From: an uncultured Selenomonadales bacterium
GTDB lineage: Bacteria; Bacillota; Negativicutes; Selenomonadales; Selenomonadaceae
Direction: 5' to 3'
Assembly: GCA_947165405.1 (NCBI GenBank)
Contig: CAMVAG010000003.1
Span: 1 to 27,492, forward strand
Length of the DNA stretch: 27,492 nt
Shown here: positions 1 through 7,546 of the stretch, piece by piece
How positions within the stretch are numbered: position 1 is the first letter of the stretch
Layout: each line of letters begins with the position of its first letter
Translations under genes and position numbers: made by a program
The notes under the pieces: model-generated
Databases searched by the model: none
Told to the model about the DNA's origin: nothing
The model's input: the letters and a program-made list of their open reading frames with translations, nothing else

Positions 1-618
1 CGTGCCTAAAAATTGTGCAAGCACGGTTGCAAACGCCGCGCCTTCCATGCCCCAGCCGAAGACGATTATAAACAGAGCGTCCAAAATTATGTTCGCAAGT
101 GAAGTCGAGCCGACCAGATAAAAGACATGCGAGGGCTTATCGATACAGCGCATGAAAGCTCCCGTCAAGTTGACCGTCAACAGGAAGGGCAAGCCGCAAA
201 AAGAAATTCGCAGGAAAGAAATTGCCAAGTCGATTATGTGTTGTTCATCCGGATTGTCAGACAGAAACATAAGCAGCTGCTCGATAAAAATATTTCCGAC
301 GACCGCAACGATTATTCCGATAACGAACGCGCAAACGTAATTGCTCCGCATGATTTTTTCGGCAAGAGGCTTTTTATTTTCACCGATAACTTGAGCGACA
401 ACCGCCGAGCCGCCCGTTTCAAAGAGGGTGCCCAATGCCATGAAAATCATCGTTACGGGATAAACCAACGCCATTGCCTCCAAGCCTTCGGTGCCGACCC
501 AGTTGCCGATAAAAAAGCCGTCAGTCGTCGTGTAGATACTCATTGCGACCAGCGCGGCGAAAGTCGAGCCTCCGTACTTGATGATTTCGACAATGGTTGA
601 AAAAAAATCCTCGCGCAT
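1..618 (-). CDS. MATE family efflux transporter, C-terminus cut by window edge
   Basis: The first 206 codons of a multidrug and toxin extrusion (MATE) transporter, an inner-membrane cation-coupled exporter. I translated this frame by hand: it opens with MREDFFSTIVEIIKYGG and continues without a stop to base 1. It has several hydrophobic segments and the family-typical stretch FFIGNWVGTEGLEAMALVYP followed by a small-residue-rich ALGTLFETGGSAVVAQ. Full-length members have about 440-460 residues and 12 membrane helices, so roughly half is present. The ATG at 618 lies only 2 nt after the TAA of the upstream STAS gene, and a GGAGG sits inside the end of that gene, about 14 nt before the ATG, so translation is probably coupled. 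It is the last visible gene of the RND efflux operon. The substrate cannot be read from sequence. Confidence 0.9.
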   Translation of the reverse strand, partial: MREDFFSTIVEIIKYGGSTFAALVAMSIYTTTDGFFIGNWVGTEGLEAMALVYPVTMIFMALGTLFETGGSAVVAQVIGENKKPLAEKIMRSNYVCAFVIGIIVAVVGNIFIEQLLMFLSDNPDEQHIIDLAISFLRISFCGLPFLLTVNLTGAFMRCIDKPSHVFYLVGSTSLANIILDALFIIVFGWGMEGAAFATVLAQFLGT

Positions 619-620
619 AA

Positions 621-1844
621 TTAAATGTTAGGCCTCCAAGTCAAGTTGAAAATTTGCGCAAAGCCCGTCATCTCCAAAACCTCGCGGACTTGTTCGCCTA
701 CATTTTTAACCGTCATATCGCCGCCTTGCGCACGAATTTTTTTCATCGCGGCAATCAAAATTCTCAATCCCGAAGACGAAATATATTCCAAGCCGTTCAA
801 GTCGAACGTAAGATTTTTTACGCCGTCCAAAGCCGATAAAATTTCGTTCTTGGCGAAGTTGGCAGAGTCGGTGTTGAGCTTGCCGGAAAGTTTCAGCGTC
901 AATTTTTCTCCGTCGCGCACGGAAGAAATTTTAACGTCGTGAACGTTTTCGACGGGATTGTAAACGACCATGAATTTTTTCAGCATTACCAGCGGATAGA
1001 GGTGCTCCTTAAAGAAGCGCAAATTTTCTTCGCCCACGTCGTCCATAATGTTTTCCGTCAAAATGCCGCGCTCCAAAGCTATCTTGGCTTCATACCAATA
1101 GGCAAATTGATTCGCGCCGGTAAAATTGTAATCGGCCTTCGCAAAGGGCGCGATTGAGTGCGTCTCGTCAATTTGTTCGTCCAAAAAATAGGCGACAATC
1201 TTTCCGTCCACGCGAATCACAGCACCGAATAAATTTTTCAGCTCGTCCCAATGCTCAAGCGCGAACAAAAAATCTGAATTATCATTTTGAGCAAATTCGG
1301 TGTTTTCGACGCGGTCTTGAAGGTCTTTTTCCGCACCGATTTGAAAAGCCCTAAGCTCGTCAAAAATTTTCGGCGTAATTTCCTCAACCTCGTAGTTGTA
1401 TTTTTTCTCAAAAGAGTTTTTGGCGTTGCGAATGCTTTTAAACTTTTTGCCGCTAAGATTTTCCATTTGGTCGAGGTACAAAATATAATCCCAGTAGTCG
1501 CGGTCGTCCTTAATCTCAATCGCCGAGCCGAGTTCGCGTTGCCAGAGCTTGACAAGATATTCCGGCACCAAATCAAAGACGGTACCCGCCGGCACATTTT
1601 TGGCGAAAACTTTCTGCCAATTAATTTCGTCCCAATCGCCGACCGGTGCTCCCCAAAATTCAGCATCGCCGACAGAAAATTTTTGCCAGCAAAGATTATC
1701 GACGTAAGCACGCCGAACAACATACTTTTTCTTGGCAGCGAGAACCATCATCGGCGAGACATTGGCAGGAATTTGAATGCACCGCTTGAGATATTCCAAA
1801 TAGCGTTCGTTGTCCTCAAAGCCGAAATCTTGAAAATCAATCAT
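621..1844 (-). CDS. DUF2156-like (phosphatidylglycerol lysyltransferase C-terminal type) domain fused to a STAS domain
   Basis: A 407-residue soluble protein with two parts. Residues about 1-295 resemble DUF2156, the GNAT-like catalytic fold of aminoacyl-phosphatidylglycerol synthases, without the membrane domain of those enzymes. Recognisable pieces are the K-rich FKSIRNAKNSFEKKY segment and the FGAVIRVDGKIVAYFLDEQ strand pair. Residues about 300-407 form a STAS (anti-sigma factor antagonist-like) domain: LKLSGKLNTDSANF, then FDLNGLEYISSSGLRILIAA, with serines where SpoIIAA-type proteins are phosphorylated. The start overlaps the RND stop by 8 nt and has AAGGAG 8 nt upstream. Its position between an RND pump and a MATE exporter suggests a regulatory or membrane-lipid role linked to efflux, which is inference. 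No RsbW-type kinase or PP2C phosphatase is visible here. The STAS assignment is firm; the N-terminal one is moderate. Confidence 0.8.
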   Translation of the reverse strand: MIDFQDFGFEDNERYLEYLKRCIQIPANVSPMMVLAAKKKYVVRRAYVDNLCWQKFSVGDAEFWGAPVGDWDEINWQKVFAKNVPAGTVFDLVPEYLVKLWQRELGSAIEIKDDRDYWDYILYLDQMENLSGKKFKSIRNAKNSFEKKYNYEVEEITPKIFDELRAFQIGAEKDLQDRVENTEFAQNDNSDFLFALEHWDELKNLFGAVIRVDGKIVAYFLDEQIDETHSIAPFAKADYNFTGANQFAYWYEAKIALERGILTENIMDDVGEENLRFFKEHLYPLVMLKKFMVVYNPVENVHDVKISSVRDGEKLTLKLSGKLNTDSANFAKNEILSALDGVKNLTFDLNGLEYISSSGLRILIAAMKKIRAQGGDMTVKNVGEQVREVLEMTGFAQIFNLTWRPNI

Positions 1845-4800
1845 TGTTTAAACTCCTTCCGAAATAAACTGCCGCGTACATGACGGGCAAGACCAACAAA
1901 GTTAAAATCGTCGCGACCAGAAGTCCGCCGGCGATTGCAACTGCCATAGGACCCCAAAAGACGCTCAACATCAACGGCAACATGCCGAGTATTGCCGCCG
2001 CCGCCGTCAACATTATCGGGCGGAAACGCAAGACAGCCGAATCGATTATCGCCGCGTGAGGACTTTCGCCCGCCGACAAATGCTGTTGTATCTGGTCGAT
2101 TAGGATAACCGAGTTGCGAATTATCATGCCCGACAGTGCGATAACTCCCAGTTGCGCCACGAATCCCAACGGCTTTGCCAAAATTATCAGCGCGAAAATT
2201 ACTCCGATTAATCCGAGCGGCGCGGTCAGCAGCGTCAAGAACATTGCTTTAATATCGTTGAGCTGAAACATCAACAGCGTCATGATTATAAACACGACGA
2301 GCGGCAGCATCGCCAATAAATGCCCCGTTGATTCGTCTGATTCTTCTAAGTCGCCGCCCGGTTCGATTGAGTAGCCGAGCGGTAAATTTTTTCGCAAGTC
2401 TTCAGTCGCGTTGAAAGCTTTTATCGCCGCGTCATTTGCCGTGCCCGATAAAATATTTGCCTGCACCGTGATTGTCGGTTTCAAGTCGCGTCGGTTAATC
2501 AAGCCGTATTCTGCGTCGTAAGAAATTTTTGCGATCTGCTCAAGCGGAACGTAACCCGCCTCGCCCAAATATATCGGCAAATTTTTCAGCGCGGCAAGAT
2601 TATTTCTGTCAGCTTCGGCAAGTCTCAACTCAATGTCAATCGTCCTGTCGCCCGTGTAAAATTCAGCAACCTTCGCGCCGCTGATTTCGGTGTAAAGCAT
2701 GGACTTAACCGCTTGACTTGTCAAACCCAACGCACGCAATTTATCTTGGTCGAGGTCAATCTTCACGACTTTGGATTTTTCGTTCCAATCAAGATTTATA
2801 TCAACGGCGTTTTTATCTTGCGCAACACGGGCGGCAACTTCTTCGGCGAGCGCATGAACTTTTTCAACGTCGGTGCCCGAAACGCGAAGCATTATCGGAT
2901 AATCGGCGGGCGGCCCCGTCTGAATCAGTTGGATATTCGGGCGGACGAGCGGAAAATTTTCTTCCAGTTCACGACGAATTTTTTCTATCATGATGTCGCG
3001 ATTATCTTTTTTAGCCGTGACGACGAACTGTGCCTGATTATCGGTGCCGTCTTCCGGCGAAACGGTCAGCACGAAACGCGGCGTATCCTTCCCGACGTAG
3101 TAAGCATAATTTTCCAAGTTGTCGCGTTCGGTGTCGAGGAATTTTGCAAAACGACTTGCCTCCTCTTGCGTCGCCGCGAGTGATGAACCTTCGGGCAACC
3201 TGAATTTTATCAAAACTTCGGGACGAATCGACGGCGGGAAAAATTCTTCCTGAACAAAATCCGCCGCGAAGATTGTACCCGCGAACGTCACGATTGTCCC
3301 GCTCAACACCAAAATTTTATTCCGCAAAAAAATTTCCAACACTCGGCGAAAAATTTTATAGAAGCGGCTTTGATAAAGTTCGCCTTCAGATTTTTTCTCG
3401 ACTTTGATAATGTAAGTGCCGAAAAGCGGCGCGACCATGACCGAAACAATCCAAGACAAAATCAGCGCGATTGATACGACCCAAAACATATCGCGGCAAA
3501 ATTCGCTGGCAATGCCTTTGGAAAACGCAACCGGGATAAAGCCCGCGCAGGTTATCAGCGTGCCGGTGAGCATCGGTTTTGCCGTGACGTTGAAGGCGTG
3601 ACAAGCCGCGTCGAATTTCGACAAGCCGCGCTCAAGTTGGACGCTCATCATTTCAACGGCGATAATCGCGTCGTCGACGAGCAACCCCAGCGCGATTATC
3701 AAACTTCCCAAAGAAACTTTGTGCAAGTCGATTCCGAGCGCGTACATGAAACAAAACGTCCCCGTCAAAACCAGCGGTATGCAGCCCGCGACGACCATGC
3801 CCGTCCGCAAACCCAAACTTGCAAAGCTCACGCCCAAGACGATTACGATTGCCAAGATTAGAGTTTCGACGAATTCGCCGATTGATTCTTCGACGACTTG
3901 CGGTTGGTCGGAAACTTGCTGAAGTTCCAAGCCCAGCGGCAGTTCCGATTGAATTTGTTCAGCCATGCGGTCGAGGTCTTCGCCGAGCTTCAAAATATTT
4001 CCGCCGTCCTCCATTGCGATTGCAATTCCGATTGCGGGCTTGCCGTTAAAAAACATTTTCGGTTCGGGCGGCTCTTTGAATCGCCTTTCAACTTTGGCAA
4101 TGTCCGCGAGCCGAAAAATTTTTCCGCCGGCGTTTATCGGCAGATTTTTAATTTCGTCAACGGCGTTAAAAATTCCCGTCACGCGCAGATAAACATTGTC
4201 GCTTGAAGTGTCAATCATGCCGGCGGGCGTCATTGCGTTCTGCGAGGCGAGCGTGTTTGAAATGACTTGCGGGCTTATGCCGAGTTCGGAAAGCTTCGCC
4301 TGCTCAATCTCAACGTAAACAATTTCGCTCTGTTCGCCGACAAGTTCAATCTTCTTAACGTCTTTGATACCGAGCATTAAGCGGCGAATTTCCTCCGCGT
4401 TTTTGCGAAGTTCCTCGTAGGAAAAGCCGTCGCCCGTCAAAGCGTAAACCGAGCCGAAAACTTCATCATAAGTGTCATTGAAATAAATTCCCGTGACGCC
4501 TTCGGGCAAGTCGTCTTTAATATCCGCGCAGAAATTCCTCACGTCACGCCACGTCGGACGAATTTCTTCGGTTAAAGGCATTTCGTTAAGCTCAATATAA
4601 ATTATCGTTTTGCCGGGACGAGTTTCGCTGCGAAGGTTGTCGAGGTTGGGAATGTCCTGCAACTTCTTTTCGATTTTGTCTGTGACCTGCTCTTGCATTT
4701 CGTAAGCCGTCGCGCCCGGCCAATACGCTGCAACAATCATTTCACGAATAACAAATTTCGGATCTTCCATGCGCCCCAAGTTGAAGTAAGAAAAAATTCC

Positions 4801-4875
4801 TCCGACGAACGCAACAATGATAAAGTACCAGACGAGCGAGCGATTGTTCAAAGAGACTTCCGTTAAATTTCTCAT
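1837..4875 (-). CDS. RND family efflux transporter permease (AcrB/HAE-like)
   Basis: A 1012-residue inner-membrane proton-driven pump of the resistance-nodulation-division family, slightly shorter than E. coli AcrB (1049). It has the N-terminal helix (SLVWYFIIVAFVGGIFSYF), two large periplasmic loops and two membrane bundles. The TM4 proton-relay aspartates are present in GLLVDDAIIAVEMM. In the TM10 region the sequence is LSGMIIRNSVILIDQI, so an arginine occupies the place of the AcrB lysine (AKNAILIVE). Its ATG overlaps the adaptor stop as ATGA (4872-4875), and its own stop overlaps the next gene by 8 nt, so the genes are translationally coupled. It works with the adjacent lipoprotein adaptor and an outer-membrane channel; no TolC-like gene is in the window. 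Substrates may be drugs, bile or lipids and are unknown. Confidence 0.95.
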   Translation of the reverse strand: MRNLTEVSLNNRSLVWYFIIVAFVGGIFSYFNLGRMEDPKFVIREMIVAAYWPGATAYEMQEQVTDKIEKKLQDIPNLDNLRSETRPGKTIIYIELNEMPLTEEIRPTWRDVRNFCADIKDDLPEGVTGIYFNDTYDEVFGSVYALTGDGFSYEELRKNAEEIRRLMLGIKDVKKIELVGEQSEIVYVEIEQAKLSELGISPQVISNTLASQNAMTPAGMIDTSSDNVYLRVTGIFNAVDEIKNLPINAGGKIFRLADIAKVERRFKEPPEPKMFFNGKPAIGIAIAMEDGGNILKLGEDLDRMAEQIQSELPLGLELQQVSDQPQVVEESIGEFVETLILAIVIVLGVSFASLGLRTGMVVAGCIPLVLTGTFCFMYALGIDLHKVSLGSLIIALGLLVDDAIIAVEMMSVQLERGLSKFDAACHAFNVTAKPMLTGTLITCAGFIPVAFSKGIASEFCRDMFWVVSIALILSWIVSVMVAPLFGTYIIKVEKKSEGELYQSRFYKIFRRVLEIFLRNKILVLSGTIVTFAGTIFAADFVQEEFFPPSIRPEVLIKFRLPEGSSLAATQEEASRFAKFLDTERDNLENYAYYVGKDTPRFVLTVSPEDGTDNQAQFVVTAKKDNRDIMIEKIRRELEENFPLVRPNIQLIQTGPPADYPIMLRVSGTDVEKVHALAEEVAARVAQDKNAVDINLDWNEKSKVVKIDLDQDKLRALGLTSQAVKSMLYTEISGAKVAEFYTGDRTIDIELRLAEADRNNLAALKNLPIYLGEAGYVPLEQIAKISYDAEYGLINRRDLKPTITVQANILSGTANDAAIKAFNATEDLRKNLPLGYSIEPGGDLEESDESTGHLLAMLPLVVFIIMTLLMFQLNDIKAMFLTLLTAPLGLIGVIFALIILAKPLGFVAQLGVIALSGMIIRNSVILIDQIQQHLSAGESPHAAIIDSAVLRFRPIMLTAAAAILGMLPLMLSVFWGPMAVAIAGGLLVATILTLLVLPVMYAAVYFGRSLNND

Positions 4876-5924
4876 TGCTCACCCGTCCTGACTTCCTGCC
4901 CGTCGCGCAACTTTTGAACGCCGGCAACAACGACCGTATCGCCCGCCTTGAGCCCGCGAACTTGAACTTTGTTATCGTCAAAGGCAGTGACTTCGATTTT
5001 TTTCAACAAAACTTTGCCGCCTTCGACGAGCCAAACTTGCGCGGCGTCGCCCGTCTGATAAATCGCACTCAACGGAAGGATAATCGCGCCCGAAGAAACT
5101 TCCCGAATTGAAACATTTGCGGTCATGCCGAGCTGAACGTTTGGAACTTCGGGCAGAGAAATTTTAACCGTGAACGTCCGCGAGGCAGAATCAGCCATCG
5201 GAGAAATTTCGCGGACGGTGCCGATAACGTTTTCATCGTTCGCCCAAAAACTTATCGAGACGCGCTGTCCGATTTGCACGGAGGAAATTTTATTTTCGGG
5301 AATGTTCGCGACGACTTCAAATTCATTTGTCTGCACGAGCGTCAAGACACTTTGCCCCGCCGCGACGACTTGCCCGACTTCCGCTTGAACTTCAGAGATA
5401 ACACCGTCGGCATTGGCGGTGAGCGTCGTGTATTCGAGGGCGTTTTGACTTTGGCGGGCTTGAGCGACTGCGGCGTCGTAGGCGGCCTGCGCGGCTTCGA
5501 GTTGAGTTTTGTATTGGTCAAGAACGACGGCGGCGATTGCGTCCTCTTTGAAAAGTTCGCTGTAGCGATTGAAATTATTTTTGGCGAGTTGAAGTTGAGA
5601 GAGCGTCGAGGCAACTTGAGCCTCCGAACCTCTTGATTGTTCGACAATATCTTTCGGGTCAAGCGTCATTAAAACTTCGCCCGCCCGAACGAGCGAGCCG
5701 GCTTGAACGTCACGAGAAATAATTTTGCCGCCGACTTGAAAAGATAAATTTGTTTCGTAGCGACCTTTGACGACGCCCGAATAATTTTCTTCTTGCGCGG
5801 CCGGCGAGGGATTTATTTTTTGAACTTTGACGAGCGGAGGTTTTGACGATTGAATTTGTTCATCGCCGCAGCCCGTGAGCAAAAAACTTGCGACGAGCAC
5901 TCCCGACAAAATTTTTTTCTTCAA
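4872..5924 (-). CDS. RND efflux periplasmic adaptor subunit, lipoprotein (HlyD/AcrA family)
   Basis: A 350-residue membrane fusion protein that bridges the RND pump and the outer-membrane channel. The start is TTG at 5924, chosen because GGAGG lies 7 nt upstream and the product then begins with a lipoprotein signal peptide: MKKKILSGVLVASFLLTGCG, with the acylated cysteine at residue 19. Residues 45-80 form a lipoyl half-motif (YETNLSFQVGGKIISRDVQAGS), followed by an alpha-helical hairpin rich in A and Q (residues about 90-165), the second lipoyl half (ANADGVISEVQAEVGQVV), a beta-barrel and a membrane-proximal domain ending in VRGLKAGDTVVVAGVQKLRDGQEV. It is the first gene of the efflux operon, behind a TATAAT element at 5951-5956. 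Confidence 0.94.
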   Translation of the reverse strand: MKKKILSGVLVASFLLTGCGDEQIQSSKPPLVKVQKINPSPAAQEENYSGVVKGRYETNLSFQVGGKIISRDVQAGSLVRAGEVLMTLDPKDIVEQSRGSEAQVASTLSQLQLAKNNFNRYSELFKEDAIAAVVLDQYKTQLEAAQAAYDAAVAQARQSQNALEYTTLTANADGVISEVQAEVGQVVAAGQSVLTLVQTNEFEVVANIPENKISSVQIGQRVSISFWANDENVIGTVREISPMADSASRTFTVKISLPEVPNVQLGMTANVSIREVSSGAIILPLSAIYQTGDAAQVWLVEGGKVLLKKIEVTAFDDNKVQVRGLKAGDTVVVAGVQKLRDGQEVRTGEQ

Positions 5925-5950
5925 TGAAGTACCTCCAAAAATTTTCTGTC

Positions 5951-5981
5951 ATTATAACATTTGCTTAGCGAATTTGTACAA
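5951..5981 (-). promoter_or_regulatory. Candidate promoter of the RND efflux operon
   Basis: On the minus strand a perfect -10 hexamer TATAAT lies at 5951-5956. The best -35 is TTGTAC at 5976-5981, with a rather long 19-nt spacer, so the -35 is uncertain. The promoter overlaps the last codons of the upstream threonine kinase gene. No hairpin terminator separates the two units, so read-through from the cobalamin genes is possible. Confidence 0.5.
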
Positions 5982-6771
5982 GAAAATTTTCAGCGGCGAG
6001 GCGAGTCAACGTCAAAAATTTCGGAGTGTCAAATTTATTTCGGACGGCGGAAATTTTTTCTTCGACGAGAGAATCCTCTTCACGAAAAAAAATCCCCGCG
6101 ACCGTTCCCGAATGCGCGACGTTGACGGCGAGGGCTCCCAAGTCTTTCGCAAAGCGCATGAGGTCTTCGAGGTTTTGTTTGAATAAAATTTTTTGATTGG
6201 CAAGCGCGGAATTTTTTACAAGCTCAAAATTAATTTCGTCGTCGAGCGCGGGAAATTCAAAATCACTGCGGCGATTGAGTTTGAGCGTATCGACTTCGCC
6301 GCCGTAATCGAAGACCGCGATTTGAAATTTTTCTTGCGCACGAATTTTTTTCACGAGGCGACCGGTCAAAGGATTCATTGCGACGACGCCCGAATAAAAA
6401 ATTCCGTCAGTCGGTTCAATCTCCGCGCAGAGTTTGCCGAGTTCGACGGACGAAAAATTTTTTCCGAGAGACAAAGCGACTGCTTGAGCGACTGCCGCAA
6501 TGTCCGCCGAAGAGGACGCCATGCCTTTGCCGCGAGGAAGTTGGGAAGTCAAACGCACGCCGAATTTAAAATCCTCCGCGCCGAAAATTTTTAAAACTTT
6601 GTCGAGCATTGCCAGCGATTTTGAGCCGAGACCTTCGACGCCCGCGAATTCATCCGAGACGACGACCGTCGAAAATTTTTCAATCGGGCAGGTTATCAGA
6701 ATCGGTTCGCCTCGAAAAAATCCTTGAGACATTTCGCCGCAAGTCCCGCGCATCTTTACCGTAACTTTCAT
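5965..6771 (-). CDS. pduX: GHMP kinase, PduX-type L-threonine kinase (cobalamin biosynthesis)
   Basis: A 268-residue GHMP-superfamily kinase. PduX phosphorylates L-threonine, the precursor of the aminopropanol arm of adenosylcobalamin. The N-terminus MKVTVKMRGTCGEMSQGFF carries the GTCGE...QG signature typical of PduX. The ATP-binding GHMP motif is LPRGKGMASSSADIAA, and the C-terminal part contains AVNVAHSGTVAGIFF. I start at the ATG at 6771, which overlaps the cobS stop as ATGA (6768-6771). An upstream in-frame start near 6897 would add 42 residues inside cobS without homology-like character. The neighbouring cobS, acting in the same pathway, supports the role. No cobD (the next enzyme on threonine phosphate) is visible in the window. 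Homologous GHMP kinases with other substrates are the alternative. Confidence 0.85.
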   Translation of the reverse strand: MKVTVKMRGTCGEMSQGFFRGEPILITCPIEKFSTVVVSDEFAGVEGLGSKSLAMLDKVLKIFGAEDFKFGVRLTSQLPRGKGMASSSADIAAVAQAVALSLGKNFSSVELGKLCAEIEPTDGIFYSGVVAMNPLTGRLVKKIRAQEKFQIAVFDYGGEVDTLKLNRRSDFEFPALDDEINFELVKNSALANQKILFKQNLEDLMRFAKDLGALAVNVAHSGTVAGIFFREEDSLVEEKISAVRNKFDTPKFLTLTRLAAENFLVQIR

Positions 6772-7541
6772 CGCAAAAAATTTCCAATCAGCAAAAAAAT
6801 TATCAGCGCGCTCATTTCGGCAAGCGTCGTCACTGCTCCGTAAACATCGCCCGTCACGCCTCCGATTTTTTTCGTCGAGAAGCTTGCAAATTTCCACGTC
6901 ACGATTAACGCAACCAAACTTGCCGCCGCCGCGCAGAGGAAAAATATCGGGTCGATAAAGTTGAGCGGAAGCAAAAATAAAATCGTTTCACAAGTCGCAA
7001 AAATTATCGTCCGCCGCGTCGTGAATTGTGCAAACGCCTTGCCCATGCCCGTCGGTCTCGCGTAGGGGAATGCTCCGATTGTCACGACCATCATCAGCCG
7101 CCCGATTATCGGTGCGGAAAAAATCGCCGCGCATAAAAAACACGTCGACAGCAACGCCAATTCAATCAGTGTCGAAATTTCAATCGCCGCGACCAAAATC
7201 ATGCTCACCACGCCGAACGAACCCGACCGACTGTCTTTCATTATCTCCAAAATTTTTTCGCGCTCGCGTCCCGAAAACAATCCGTCCGCCGAATCCATAA
7301 GCCCGTCGCAATGAATGCCGCCCGTTAAAATTATCAACGACGCAAAACCGATTGCTCCCGTGAACAGCGGCAAGTTCAAAAGATTTATCGCACCGACGAC
7401 GCCCGCGCAAATTATTCCGAGCACCGCACCGACCGCCGGAAAATATTTCACCGACTCGCCGAAACTTTTTTCAGTCCACACGCTCTGCTTGACGACAAAT
7501 ATCCTCGTCAAAAATTGAAGCCCGATTAAAAATTCATTCAT
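6768..7541 (-). CDS. cobS: Adenosylcobinamide-GDP ribazoletransferase (cobalamin synthase)
   Basis: A 257-residue integral membrane enzyme that joins adenosylcobinamide-GDP to alpha-ribazole (or its 5'-phosphate) in the last steps of cobalamin assembly. It is recognised by N-terminal FLIGLQFLTRI, the acidic GGIHCDGLMDSADGLFSG metal/phosphate motif (residues about 90-110), the following MKDSRSGSFGVVSM, and several hydrophobic helices to the C-terminus. Length matches the family (about 250). The ATG is 5 nt after the stop of the DUF4127 gene and lacks an obvious ribosome binding site, so coupling with the upstream gene is likely. The stop overlaps the pduX start. No CobU/CobT/CobC gene is seen here, so the rest of the pathway lies elsewhere. 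Confidence 0.95.
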   Translation of the reverse strand: MNEFLIGLQFLTRIFVVKQSVWTEKSFGESVKYFPAVGAVLGIICAGVVGAINLLNLPLFTGAIGFASLIILTGGIHCDGLMDSADGLFSGREREKILEIMKDSRSGSFGVVSMILVAAIEISTLIELALLSTCFLCAAIFSAPIIGRLMMVVTIGAFPYARPTGMGKAFAQFTTRRTIIFATCETILFLLPLNFIDPIFFLCAAAASLVALIVTWKFASFSTKKIGGVTGDVYGAVTTLAEMSALIIFLLIGNFLR

Positions 7542-7546
7542 GATAA

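Noticed and set aside
6769..6897. Longer N-terminus for the threonine kinase
   Set aside because: The extra 42 residues lie inside cobS, are charged and lack family motifs; the ATG at 6771 gives the normal PduX start and an ATGA overlap.
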